Below are positions 47,389 through 60,636 of a stretch of DNA of 64,000 nt, piece by piece. The stretch comes from Diadema setosum (lineage: Eukaryota > Echinodermata > Echinoidea > Diadematoida > Diadematidae). The first letter of the stretch is position 1, and every line of letters starts with the position of its first letter. The position numbers and the translations under genes are program-made. The DNA is taken from positions 34,350,520 to 34,414,519 of the forward strand of contig NC_092701.1 in assembly GCF_964275005.1 (NCBI RefSeq), read 5' to 3'. The notes beneath the pieces are model-generated. The model saw only the letters and a list, made by a program, of their open reading frames with translations. It made no database searches and was not told the origin of the DNA.

Positions 47389-50300
47389 TTACGAATCCCG
47401 CTTCACATAGGAGGCAATCATATCGAGTATCTCCTGTGTAATCTTCAGTGCCGTTCGGGCGTTGTTCCGATTATTGTAACGTTCATGCGGGATTTGAGAG
47501 AACTTGCAGTCATCTGGATACCTGGTTCCAGCATAATCAACTAACGCGGCAAGGCGGATTACTCTATCACAAATGAAAGAGCCATTTGGAATGGCATCTT
47601 TAATTTCGCACGCCATAGAGTAGATATCGTGGGTATAAGAGGCGTATCCGCGCAAAGCTAACCGCACAGCTTTGAGTCCCTTTTCAACAGCCTGGTGACA
47701 CTTGAAAGACACCCATTCGAAAGAAGGTTCGCTGTCGGTAGGATCCATGTCATGTCTACCAGCCCTTAAGTCTTCGTACGCCTGTCGCAGCCACTGACGA
47801 GCTTTGCGGTAATCATGTGATTGGAAATGCCTCTCAAAAAAGAACTGCCAATTTGTTGATTCTGTACCTGACCTCCAAGAACCACCCGCATATCCTCCGT
47901 AGGTGTTGAACCGTTGACGATCATCAGATGCCCTCTGATTAGCCTGTCGGAAAATGTTATCATAGCTTGAGATGCCCTTCGACGACAATCTTTGTAATTC
48001 AATATTTAAATGTTTGAAGGCCTCATTGAACAACTCATCTGGCCCTTCGGGGTGCTTGTCGGGATGCCATTTTAACATCAGGCGATGGACTGCCCTTTTT
48101 CTTTCTTCTTCCGGTAACTTCAAAACTTCCTTTACTTGTTCAGTAACAAGCCTTTTAGCTTCGTCGATGCTACTCGGGAATGATGAGTCCTTCCTTTGAT
48201 GACTTATTCCTGAGCCATCCGGTTTTACTTTTGATGAGTCTCTCCTTTGATGCTTTGTCCTTGGGCCTGCCGGTACTACTTCCGATGAACCCATGATATG
48301 ATGGCTTGTCCCTTGGTCATCTGTTTGTGCTGTAGCTGTAGAACGTTCTTTGGGAATGTGGATCTTGTGAATGTCAAACACACTAGCTTCAATATGGGAA
48401 TCTGACCCTATGTCTACAAGGTACACCCGTTGAATCGATTCACCTCTTACAAGTCTGACAATATGCGCATAAATATAATGTATCTCTCTATCTCTATCCA
48501 TCCGCAGTAAAGCTACATATTCCCCTTCTTCAAATGACACCCACATGTCCTGTTCGATGAGATGGAAGATCTCAGACGGAACAGCACTTCCTGGTGGTGG
48601 GAATCGAATGTCAGAACCATCATGTCCTCCGAGAGATGTTTCTATGCCATCTATAGATAGCACGGACAATATCTCCGACGGAGATTTCACAGATAAAGCT
48701 ACTAGAAGTGTAGCTTGTCCTCCACCTTCAACCATATTTCCCAGAACGCGGTTAATACATTTCGCTGCGCTAAATAATGTCATCTGTTCATTGGTGTGCG
48801 TGACATACAGCTGGTTTGTGCCCCTTACAAACGCAGGTACCCGTTCAGCACTTTTGGCGATGATTTTTCCGTCGACCTCGAGGACTGTTTGTACTCTTTG
48901 CATGCAGCACAGTTTCAAAAGGCTCAGTTTTTGTGTGGTTGACTTCTTTTCTTTTTCACTCATATCCTTATTACTGTGGTGCTTCACTATGCTTACAATT
49001 GCGTTAAACAGTTCTGTTGAGTGCAGGACCACTTCAAGACGCCGTTCTAAGTCACAATAGCCGCGCTGAGCTAACAGACACCTTGCCTGAGCGATATCAG
49101 CCAAATCCAACACTTCTTTTATACTTCCACTCAGTGCTTTTGGTTGAAATCGTAGTGGCAGCTTGTCAATGACTTCTTTCATGATAGATTCTTGCGCACG
49201 AAAGGTATGAAGTATTAGTAGTTCACTCTTTGGAATACGGTCATTCAAGTGATCAGCGTCATGGAAAAAAAGGGTGTGAGACTTCTTAAGGCCATGTTCT
49301 GTTGAAGGCAAGTACAAATCAGATGTGTTTGCCAATTCTTCTTCAACCAAGAGGCCATCTGATTCATGGATTTCTTTGAATAATCCCCGAGCTGCTTCAT
49401 CAGCTACTCGTAAAACGTTTGGATGACGTGATCCTATGTCCCCAATGTCAAAAATATTCTTCAGAACAAACGCATACTGGGCTATGGATGGTTTATCAGT
49501 TGCCCCAAGAATCTGAAATAACCAAAAGAAAGGACCCCATTTGTCAGGAAGCTGGTACAGGTATGGAGACAGATTACGCGTCACTGTCCGGGAGATCTGT
49601 TTCGCTTCTACGAGAGCATAGGCGTTATCAAACTCCACTAGAATAAGAGGAACGTTTCCTTCTCTGAGTTTCTCCTCGATGAGCTCACAATGACCACATC
49701 TGTTTTGTGGTTTGCAAATACTTCTCCTCTTGCACTGATTAGCCAGAAATGTCAAAATCTTCTGCATGATGTTGCTCACGCTTTCATGGTTATGAATCAT
49801 CCCTTGTTGCTTGAGACTCTTGCACAAGATAGAAGTGTGCTTTAAAACTGTTGACAGCTTCGGGTTCGTGATCACACCGAGTTTAGATGGAATATCCCTC
49901 ACACCGCATTTAACACACCCTGATTCGAGGGCAGCATAAGCCGGTAATATGGGCAAAACTGTCCATACCAGCTCCTTATTCCCCATTATTGACCCAGAGT
50001 ACATAATGCAACAATGTCCGTCTGATACTGGTGGATGCATGGATTCAAGTTCTTGGCCAAGCTTTCTCCTGACAAGGAATCGTATCCTTCCCACTTGTTG
50101 CAAGAAAATGTCGTCTGTATGAATGTCACAGTATTCTTCCAGACATCTGACAAGGCTTTTAGATATTTCCTGCGCGTTACTGTCTCCTTCAATTTGCCTT
50201 GCAAATGTTAGGAACATCGATTTCGTCACTTTAGTCTGTAGTCCAATTTCTCTCAGAAAGTTTAGACCCAATCTTGTGCATATCGCATCGGGAGGGAATT

Positions 50301-53300
50301 TGTCTTTTGCTTTCATTTGACTGAACACCTCAAGCTCAGGGTCAAAGAAGTATGATGCTGTATGCAATACTCCGTCTGCTCCTTCAATGAAAGCCAGCGA
50401 TTGTAATTGTAGGTAATCAATTACATCTTTCCGATTCTCCTTGAGTGAAAGTGTAGACTTTATGGTCAACAGGTGTTCTATACGACCCTCTAGCGTCATG
50501 TTCCGAAAACACGGTAAGATAAAATTGGCATAGATGTAATAGATATCACGCTCAGCCACACCCAGTCTCTCGTACAGAGGCGTAAATACATTTCTTGACT
50601 TCAGGAAAACTGCAGGGCAGCTTTTTAACCAGGCATCTTGTTCGCATGAAGGAATAGTTGTTGGTAGGACGAAGACAGACGGTAAGTTGCCAATGCTTAC
50701 ATGTTTACCGCTTATGGTCTCAAAGCAGGGCAGGCATTTGATATATTTCACATCTGTGCATCTATCTTGAAAAAAACTAAGTATGTTATCATGCTGAATC
50801 TTATTTAGGTTCCTGAAACGAGCAAGAACGTCCTCAGAAATCAAGTGCTTGAGGAGCTTCAAAACCTTGTTTTCGGAACCAATGTCGAAGGCTAGCTGGA
50901 CAATTAAGGGCAGTGAATGAAAGTCATCCGCAATTTCGAGAATGCCCAACGTTTGCAGCGCTGAAGAAAGTGATGGAGTCATGTCTGTATGAGGAAGGAA
51001 GACAGTGCAAGATATCCTGAGAGGCACCAGAAAGAGCCCATGATTCTTCGTCGAGGATTGCGTGCGCGACAAGAGTGGAACAGCGGGTAATATTGCAAAA
51101 TCACCGAGTCTGTGCGTGATTTCATTGCTGAATTCATCTTTTTGCTTCGCAGATGTGAATTGACACCCCAACAGCTCCCACAAACCCTCGACCCATTGCA
51201 ATGTCAGTCTGTCAACTGGCAATTGATTGTCTGATGGAATCTTTAACAAAGGGGCATTTACGCTTACCATCTCAGCAATAGCAATGATGTTGAGGTCCTG
51301 GAAGACTTCTTGGCTTGCTGGTACATCTTGGAGAAAGTGTACGTGAAGGAAACTCTTCAAATTTTTGGCAAAAAGGTAAGCATAGGGTGACTTAAAGACA
51401 GGTTCCTGTCTGGAAAACAACCTTAGAATGCCATCTTGAGTGAGCAGCAGTGGAAGCCCGTGAAATTCAAGTTGATCCACTGTTCTACAGTACTCGATGA
51501 GTTTGGTTAAGTGTTCCTCGTCTTGAAGCCTTGATTGTGATATCGAAATAGGAAGTTGAGCACTAAGCCGATTCTTCCCAGCAAGGAAGGTCACGACTGC
51601 TGACGGTGTGATTTCAAGAACATTAAACGAGGTGCTGTCTTTGTTGCATTTTGCAGATGCTGACAGAACTTTCGAAACAACCGCAGAAGGAGACTCAATG
51701 ACTGGAAAACCTGTATGCTGGATGATCTTCTTTAGGATGGCAAACTTCTTGTTCTTCTTCAACCTGTTGAAGAATCCGAGGTAGGACTTGGCTGTGAGTA
51801 ATTCAGAATCAATAGGTGTCCTCCATGTCAGAACTAAGTTATTGTTCTCATCACTTGGGATGAGTACGGGGAAAAGCAGATACCTGGTACAGGCGATCCT
51901 TTTGTAGATGCTGCTAATGAAATTTTCCCAAAATATGTCGCGTCCATGCAGTGGGAAGAAACCATGATAGACATCTAATATCTTGAGTGTGTCTTCTAAT
52001 TTGTCATGCGGGATTGGCATGAGCCACCCATACTGAGCACTGATGTAGTCACGAATCCACAACAAAAGCGCTATGTAGGAGGATGAAATGACGTGCTCAA
52101 AGAGCAGTTGATTCCACATGGTTTGATAATCTTGAAATGGACTTTGCCATAGATTTCTTCTGCTCTCGTGATCCAGAGCAAAGTAACCATGAACATGGAC
52201 TGGCAATTCTGTTTCTATAGGAAGAGGCAGGAAACAGTATGCTTTCCCTCTTAACGTTCCACCTGATAAACGAGCAGCAACCCCTCCAACAGGAGTGAGT
52301 TTATATTTGATCATGGTTTTTACGTCTATTTCAGTCCATTTTCCACAGCCAAGCTGTTGACATATCACCCAGTGCTCATTCTTTTCCATCCGATGTACGC
52401 AGAGTTCGTAGCAAACATCAGCAGACGGCAATTCCTTCACACTTTGACAACTGTTGACAGCTGCAGCGTATTCAGATACACGAGCGTAGAAACCATTCTT
52501 CTTTTCCTCTTCATGTGGTTGAAATTCTACGTGTAATGTTCTTGTAGATGTCAGAAGTCCTTCTTTCGTGATCTCCGATATTTTGATCGTATTGACATTT
52601 TTCAGAAAGAGAAGACTTTCTGACGCTGTGCCTTCGAATTCTTTCAGTAGCTCTTTTATTTTGTCCTTGCTCCTCCAGACTTCGCTGCTTATTTCAGATA
52701 TGTCTTGTCTAAGAGGAAAGCGGAAAACAGTGTAATGATCGTGAGTAAGACCAAGTCTATCTTCCAGATAACATGGGAAAACATCCGAGAACGTTTGACG
52801 CAACTGATCCGAGATAGTGTATAGGCGACCAGGGCTGTAGTGTGATGCCTCTGGTACATACTTACAAAGGGGATCGAACACGCATAGTGTTTGCCCCCCC
52901 GTTATGAAACTTGGACAATCACTGAGATGATATACCGTGTTGAAGCCAACTCCATAGCGACCGATCTTGCTCATTTCCCCTCCTTTGCTTCCTTCGCCAA
53001 GGTCTTGTATTCCCTCTATATCTTCAGCAGAGAATGACTGATTGTTGAAAACACAAATTGCAGGACCTTGCAGAGGCTTCATATTGTCACAAAACACCTT
53101 CTTATTTGCGTGCCGGCGAGGATCATACAAGATGTGGATTTCAGTTGCACCGGCGTCATCTGCATTTTGAAGCAATTCCTTGAGAACTGTTTCCTGGGAC
53201 GAGTACGACTGAAGAAGGCGCTTGATGCGGGTCGTCAGTTTTTCACGTTGGCCAAATCTTTTTCCTGGCAGGTTTTTGACATGCTGTTCGAGCATTTGGC

Positions 53301-56300
53301 GACGAACATCTGTGATGTTAAGCTGCTTTGCCAGAGAAAAGTTGATGTCAGGATGGCACTGAGAAAGTTGACAATTTTCAGCGTTTATCCAGTCAACATC
53401 TCTATAGCACAGATCTGTTGATGGCTTCATAACATTTAACGTATCTGGGAGAAATGTAGTGGGAACTTTGCTACCAGGCCAGGCTTTCCCAAAAAGGCGT
53501 GCAACGGTAATCACAACAGTGATTTCAGAAGTGTGTAATGAGGTACCGGCGCTGCGAATGTAGATATCACGAAGAACTTTTTCATAGTCACTAGCCCCGA
53601 ATATCTCCTTAATTTCAGCTGTTTTGACAAGGTAGGAATATTGGTTTAAATGTGAAGGAAGCTCAAACAAATATGGTTCAAGGGAATTGCTGACTGATTT
53701 TGCCACCTTGGAGGGATGCACAAATACCTTGCCAATTAAAATCCATCGATCTTCTCTGAGTGATTTAATGAGTTCATTCTGTGGTTGATGTTTACATTTA
53801 TTGTTCAAATACCTGTAAATATTGTTGCAACTGATCACAACCTCATGGGACACGTTTCCATTCTCGACATGATGGCGGATGTTCCATAATTGATTCATGA
53901 CTTCTTTAAGTGTAGGTTGCCTCACACCTATACCAAGGAAAAGTGACACGTTGTGTGGTAACCTCCATGCACCAGACTCAAAAAGGACTGGGGCTACACT
54001 GCTAATCAAATCCATTTGAAATCTGGAGTAGATGCTGTCGGCAGCCATGTATCGATGAAATGATTTCCATGGCAGGGCAGAAGACACGGTGCTACCATCT
54101 GAGACGACTGGTAAAAAAGCTATCCTCATCAATCGTTTCTTGAGGAAATCGTTATTTTTCCACTCAGCTCTGCACAGCATATTCGACAGATACATCATCA
54201 ATCCATGAGTTCTCTGCAATACATTGTCGTCGCCATCTGCACACAATCTTGCCACTGATTCACATTGTGTGAGGAACCTTTCCACAGAAATGTAATCAGT
54301 CATCATTCCAAGATCTTGAAGAGCGGCTAAAGTTTGACTTGATGTGAATTCTTTCTGAGGAAAAACACCATCTGCTTCCGAGAAGAGCTTAGCTGCTTTG
54401 CGCTCCGGATGTACAAGATCTTTCGGTGGCCGTAGCAAAGCTTTTCCTCCAGGACTTGACACCGGTATGCATTCAAGGTCTTTCAATTTCTGGCGCAGAT
54501 TGTTTTTTCTAGAGTTGAGAGCAAACAGTATTAGAGTGTTTCTGTGCTCATCTGATACATAAGAGAGTCGCGGTAAGAAAATGTTGTCAAAAAACCTTTC
54601 GTGATCAATCGTTCTTTTCAGCAGTTCAGATTCAAGCCCCGCGCGTATGAAAGCACGCCGTGTTTTTTCGTTCACTTCGACAACAGTGTAGTTGTGGAGG
54701 AAGGTTTCTAAAATGGTAGTTGTCTCAGTCTTTATGCTATCTTCCTCTTGAAGTTCCGGACTCAAAAACACAAGGTCGTTGAATTGCAGAGTCCTTCCAT
54801 CCTTCCAGAAAAGCGCGGGTTGCGGTGATCCATGTACCACTGCCTGGTAGAATGCATCAAATAATGCGGAACAGTCTCCATCCCTTGGCATAATTTCAGC
54901 ATCGGGCCACAGGAAATCATACGATACCGAACCATACTTGCCAGTTAATACTTTGAGAAAGTTTTCATCGGATAACAAGTATATATAGGCTCTGCATACA
55001 ACGTCTGCTAGGAGAAGGTGGTTCCATTTAGCACGTATCCCCATACCTTCAGTCGTTGGTTTGTAGAGGTGTTGTCTATTGTCAGTCACGACGAAAGCCC
55101 CATTGACATGTACAGGCAACATACTTTTTATAGACAATGGTAGGTAGCAGTACACCTCTCCCTGAATTTCGGAGGGATGCGAGTGAAGGGCCATTGCAAC
55201 TTCTCCCCTTGGAGAGAGTCCCATTTCGGACTCCACTGCTGCCATCCTCTTTGTTGCTTCCGATCCCTCACACGTAGCCCTGATCGAAGTGAATGTGGTC
55301 TTTAACACCGTTGTCTCCTTTTGAAAGTAGTCTGCGCCTGATTGAGTCATTTCCTGAGAAACTGACTCTGTACTGAATGTTATGTTATCCTTGACGGTGT
55401 TTCCGCATACGCGTTTTTCTGTGCTGAAAAGCATTACAGCCCTTGAAGCATCAGTCGTCTCTGCTGAGAGGTAATACATCGAAACTTTCATGACTGCCCT
55501 TGTGAAAATAAGTACGCTTCTGCACGATTCCCACATCTTAAGCAACAGCTCTTTAAGTCTAATGTCGTCATAACTTTCCCTGCTGAGCTCACTTTTTCGT
55601 GCTTCCTCTTCACTCCGTAACGGAAGCCGGAAGAGTGTCCCGTCGTAGTGAAACGGCTCTGCAGTCTGAAAGCCAAATATCCCATTGAAAGGCATGAACT
55701 GATCTGAAAATCTCCGCAGTTGCTTAGTGCGTTGGAGATTCACTCGTAGGCCGGTTTGAGATTTATCTCGAAGGATGTTACCTAGGTGAGTTGTTTGGGG
55801 ATCGAAATACTGAATAAACTGCCTACTTACAAAGCAAGGCACATCCGTCAGGTTATACACTGAGTTAAAACCTATCCCAAACCTTCCAATCTTTTCGGGA
55901 TTCTTCTCCTTCGTTCGGCAACCAAGACGAAGAATATTGGTAAAATCTTCGTCTGTGAATACAGCATCATTGAAGATCCACAGGGCAGGACCTTGGCAGG
56001 ACTTCATCCCTTGATCAAAGAGTTTTTCCATAGCGTTGGTGTTTTTTCTCATGTCGACCAGAAAACGAACCTCTGTGGCACCAGCATCCTCAGCATTCTG
56101 TATCATTTCTTTGAAAATAGCCGAGTCTTCATATGAATTCTTCAGAATGTTACTTATCCGAACAGTCAGTGGTTCCGTCTGGCCCATCGGGGTAATTCCA
56201 TCCAGATCGTCAGCATCAACGAGCAAACGACTGAGTGGAGGAACGTGCAAAAAGTCAGCAAGGTCCGCTGTTACAAGAGGACTGACGAAAGCGAACGTTT

Positions 56301-58385
56301 CTCCCTCTTCAGATTGCTCATCATTGACGACTGATTTTAGCCAAGATTTATCAACAAATGCGCTCTCCGCTACTGGTATCAAATGACATCCTTCAGCTTC
56401 TGCTGGGACCAATAAACGATCTTGCAAGTGTGGTGGCAGTTCTCCAATTGTTTGGAGCTGTTTCAAGATTTGCATGACAAGACGAAGTTGCTTTGTATGA
56501 AAGGCGGTGTCCTGTCCTCTTGATTGGTCACATGATACCTTCACTTCATGCATGATGTCGATCATTGATTCCGCATCGGTTTTCACTGTTAATATCACTC
56601 CAACAGCCCGAAAAAGTTCAGCAAATTTACGCATGGCAGGAGGAATTTGTGTTATGTATGGCGACAAATCAAACGGAAGCTCGTTAATACACATTTGTCT
56701 TGGGTCTGAAAATCCTTCACCGTTCCATATTAGAGGACCAATAGCTTTCAACTTGGCTATTACACTATCTCCATGTTCTCGCCATTCATTCATGAGGAAA
56801 TCATAGATGATTTTTACCGCTGGTGCCAGTTCCATGAAATCTGCGTCATGGCACTCTTGAGTCAGGTGGACACATTCCCTCAGCTGCACAATCACATTTT
56901 GTAAAGTTGGTTTCTTCGAAGCCATTTGAAGACATTCGAATACTGGGAGGAGTATGTTGCCCGCTGCTGCGAGTGGCAGTACTGAACCACATAGCATGGA
57001 ATTCTCTCTTGACAGTAGCAGGGTCTCATTTGGAGTGGAAAGGCATGAAGATGGAATGTGGTACCACTGGAGCTGTGCGGGATAGAAAGAAGGTTGAACT
57101 TGCTCGTAAGGGATGCACCGCATATTCTTCATGTATGCTCCAACAGTGCAAGATGTTCGCGACGAATAGCCAGACATAACATGAAGATTGTTCGCAAGGA
57201 ATTTCAGAAAGCAGAGAGCAAAGTCAGCAGTGTTGGACTCAGAGACGCTGTCGAGACAAATGATTGCCTCGTCTGCAGTTACCCTATCCTGGGCTCGCAT
57301 GCCAAGTTGGCCCAGAGCCGAAAGAATTTCTGGATCCGTGAACGGTTCAACAGGAAAGAATCCTTGATCCCCAAAGAGCTCTTGAAGTGTTGGATCCCGT
57401 ACGTCAAGCAGTTCAGAAGGTGATTTCAGTGTTGAAATGAGACCGTCAGTAGGAACAAACTTCAGCCTTTGAAGCACATGCCTGCTTGATTCACATTCAC
57501 GTTTGATTTCATCCCAGTGCCGGAGGAGCCAAAGTATGACACTTCGAACCTCAGAATCGTTATACAAATCACCCTCATCAATTTCCTGCACAACATGCAT
57601 GATCACACTGAAGTTTGACACAGGTGTTATTTTCAGTTTTCTCATGAGAGGTATTGAACTGTGTTGCCCCGTGATGACAGGTCTTTGTAATTTGACTGGG
57701 TAAGGGAGCTTTCCAGATTCATTCGCAGAAGTGTCAATGTAACCGATTGATTCCCTCGCACTCACTATGGATGAATATGATGCAACTGAGCCCTGAAAAG
57801 TCTTGAACAGTGGAAGGGAGATCAATATATTATGAACTGGGAAATTGATTGTAGCGTGTCCGATACACTCAATGAAGAGCTCACGTTCCCTGTCATTGAG
57901 GTCGTGCAACTTGTTGGCAAGAGAAGCATGGTCTGTGTTCAAAGTTGCCCTCAGTATCCCATCGGGAACCGGTAAATGAATGTACCCCTGAGATAGTGTT
58001 GACGGGTGTCGGATGACGTAGTCCGTACAGTTCAGTGTGTCTATGCCAAGTTTGACGAGGACCTCTTCAAGATGTCCATCCAGAGTCAACTTTCCGTTAT
58101 TTTTGACAATCAAAGTAGATACTTTGGAAAGTGGCTTAAGAGCAACTTCAGAAGCATATCCATCGGGAAGTGGGATGAGAGGCATCCCTTCAAAAAGGGA
58201 CAGACTGTCCCTACTCTCCATGTACAACATGTTCCAGATTGTTTTCAACCATGCAGCAGGAGGGTGGTTGCCAATTCCCGGCTGCCAAAAGACCGTTCTA
58301 TTCTCCCAGTTCTGCAAACATCTTTTGAGAAGAGCAGCAACTGCCTGCAGGGTCAAAACCTCCAGCTGAAACTGCCCAGTTTTAG
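47389..58385 (-). CDS. SACS-like: Gene B large terminal exon
   Basis: An 11-kb exon with about 3,665 codons to a TAA-class stop region at 47,389. The acceptor TTTATTTAACAG sits at 58,386-58,397 and completes the split codon exactly as in gene A (Val-Thr-Lys-Thr-Gly-Gln). The ATG at 58,435-58,437 and its hydrophobic run are intron read-through, not a signal peptide. Compared with gene A it has an extra stretch of about 137 codons before the J domain and an intact HEPN end. A Cys-x5-Cys-x5-Cys-x2-Cys cluster (about 49,680-49,735) is shared with gene A. Confidence 0.93.
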
Positions 58386-60636
58386 CTGTTAAATAAAAGG
58401 AAATAGAAAAACAAATAAGCATAGCAATCTCCTTCAATTTGTGACGTCAACTGTCATTCATACATATCTAGACTATATGCTGTTTCCTTGAAAACAATCA
58501 CATTTTAGCATACAAAGTCTACAAAGACTTAATCACTGTTCTCTATATTTGAATGTATTATAGACATCACTATCAACACAGACATGTGGCTTTTCAATTT
58601 TATCATATAAACCGTATTCTTCAAATCGTCTCTCTGGGTTATATCAGACAGTAAATAGATAACCGAAAAGGTATCCCTGGGCACAGGTTGTTCGCACAGG
58701 TTGTTCACCCTTATATTGTCTGACCATGTTGGTGTATATGTATATCATATCCGGGCAATTGCGCCCAGAGGGCAAATACCCCCGGCTAAGTAGATGTACT
58801 GGTTAGTGGTAAGGTTAGAGTAAAGATTAGGGTTAGGTTTATGGTTAGGGGTTTGGGTTAGGGTTAGGATTAGGTTCAGGATTAGGATTAGGGCCATGGA
58901 AAGGATCCAGGATAATTTCCAAGGGGTTAATTGCCCTAGACCCATGTATATGAATATTTACATTGATATATGTACCCCTACGTATTTGTGAATATCATTG
59001 CTTTTAGATCGCAATTAGAGCAGTGTCCGCATTTCTTACTTTTCCTTCGAAAACACGTTATGTAAGCACATATTTTTGCAGAGTGAAAATGGACGAAAAG
59101 AACTATACTTACTGACTTCGACGAGGAGATTTCGAAGTTGCTGTGATTCTGATCTTCGGATGAAAGACTGATATTCTCCAGGAATGACAGCGCGAGGAAA
59201 TTGAGCAGTTGGAATGTAGACTTTTGCGTTTGACTCTTCAAATGGGACGAAACTGCCGTCATCGAGAGGGAGTAATGGCAGTGCGGTGAGCTCAGAAAAA
59301 TCTCTGTCGGACATGATATACTCGAGAAGCAAAAGCTTCTCCTGACTGTCGAGATCTTCTAGAACGGTTTCATTGTGTCGGATGCAGCGTCGAAGGATCG
59401 ACGGGGTTGTTGTGATGACATTTCCTTTAAAGTATTTCCTTATGCACTTCATGCAGAACTCGGGGAGTGACGCGTATGGGTGATCAGCAATGCGTAGGCA
59501 TTTCAATACTACCGTTTCCACGTCTTTTCCCACGGACAAATCCTTTAAGATGACATCTTCAACTCTCAGCCATCCTCTGTTCTCACTGTGTATGACACGT
59601 TCTTTAAACAGTGCATTGAAGAAAGGCTCTAGAATAATCTTCCACTTCTCAAGAACGTATGGCTCATCAGGCCATGTGCGGTAGATGCTCTCCACTCTGA
59701 TGTCTTTTTTGTCAATGGCAGTCGTTATCGCTTTGACATATAGGGACGGAATAAGTTGTCTCACAAGCAATTCGTTCCATTTCGCGGGGACGTCCGTCTG
59801 GTCTGGACCAGGCCACTTGATTGCCCGGCGGTCACTCTGAAGTCCAAAGAACCCATGCAGATGGACTGGTAATCCAGTGCGGCTTTCTTCTCCCGGTGGA
59901 AGTGGTAGGAAACAAAAGACCCTTCCTGAATATCTGTCACCTTCTGTGGTATTGATAGGAGCGGCAATGCCCGTCCATGGCAGAAACTTTTGCTCAGCTG
60001 CCATAGTACAAAGTTGTGAACTCATAGAGGCACCTGCGATATGGTGGCACACAATCCAACGAGTAGTCTTTGAACCTTCCAAGTTTTCAGAACTTATTGT
60101 AACATCCCGCGATATGTGAAGATCTTCTCGATCAGCGACATCTTTGGAGCAATACTCCTTCAATTGTATTGTGAATTGATCTTGTTCAATCGATAGTTCC
60201 TCATGAGACGTCGAAGTTGCTTTCACACTGGCGATGAGACGGGAATCCTGTTCAGCCGTTCGCTTTAAAACTTCAACTTCTCTCAGCGAACGTAAGAAGA
60301 GCATTACTAATTCCGCGTCGACGAGGAAAGCGTCAAGGAGATCATCCATCTTTTTTTCATTTGTGTATACTTTGCTGCAGAGATCACTTTCGGTTGCGCG
60401 GAGCGGGAATCTAAACAATGTCCCATCGAAATATCCAACACTGATCCCGTCTTCTACATCATCGAAAAGGTCTCGATATGGTTGGAACTGGTCCTCACAC
60501 GCACTAAATATTTGTTGATCCTTTGAGCTTTGAAGGTTAAACCGAAATCCGGTCTGAGGACGTCCGCGAATCCTGAAATGGCTCTCCAGTGGATCTAAGA
60601 AGGCTACACTGTGATCACTCAAGATGCTCGGTAGGT
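47389..60636 (-). CDS. SACS-like: Gene B: sacsin-like protein with J and HEPN domains (5' end not in view)
   Basis: Join of 59,113-60,636 and 47,389-58,385 on the minus strand: about 4,172 residues in one frame. Order: SIRPT1 from FLDP onward, SIRPT2 ([13 protein letters not shown], 56,071-56,108; [12 protein letters not shown]), SIRPT3 ([13 protein letters not shown], 53,143-53,184; [12 protein letters not shown]), C-terminal region, a linker with VSFEEGEYVALL and VYLVDIGSD, J domain with HPD at 48,058-48,066, and a C-terminal HEPN domain of about 120 residues (FKCHQAVEKGLKAVRLAL, ending YVKRDS). This is the complete sacsin C-terminal order. The exon with the SIRPT1 N-box and [12 protein letters not shown] motif, 547 bp upstream in gene A, is not found in the 3.3 kb available. 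It either lies beyond the window edge or is lost. Confidence 0.9.
48182..48325 (-). repeat. 51-bp tandem repeat coding for the pre-J linker
   Basis: About 2.8 imperfect units of 51 bp (17 codons) begin at 48,182, 48,233 and 48,284 with GATGAGTC, GATGAGTC and GATGAACC. They encode similar 17-residue stretches around SHQRKDSS, KHQRRDSS and SHHIMGSS. The segment is polar and probably unstructured. It lies within the stretch that gene A lacks, and slippage or recombination between such units may have helped the loss. Confidence 0.75.
58386..59112 (-). other. Gene B intron (727 bp)
   Basis: Bounded by the donor GTAAGTATAG and acceptor TTTAACAG. It is larger than the gene A intron by about 310 bp, explained by the inserted element at 58,751-58,943 and a further stretch around 58,530-58,650. 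Confidence 0.85.
58751..58943. mobile_element. Small inserted element carrying telomere-like repeats
   Basis: This sequence of about 190 bp interrupts an otherwise alignable intron: gene A continues from TGTATATC to TATTTACAC without it. The ends contain GGGCAATT (58,753-58,760) and AATTGCCC (58,929-58,936), an 8-bp inverted repeat. The interior, 58,809-58,892, is built of degenerate TTAGGG units (TTAGGGTTAGG twice, TTAGGTT, TTAGGAT). It looks like a non-autonomous inverted-repeat element with a telomere-like internal array. Confidence 0.7.
59113..60636 (-). CDS. SACS-like: Gene B exon encoding SIRPT1 middle part
   Basis: 1,524 bp, exactly the length of the gene A exon. The acceptor CTACTTTGCAG lies above 60,636; the donor is GTAAGTATAG. 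It contains [13 protein letters not shown] and [10 protein letters not shown]. The frame stays open upstream to an ATG at 60,659-60,661. Should gene B really lack its 5' exons, that ATG could start a protein without the first ATP pocket, though its context is weak (T at -3). Confidence 0.92.
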
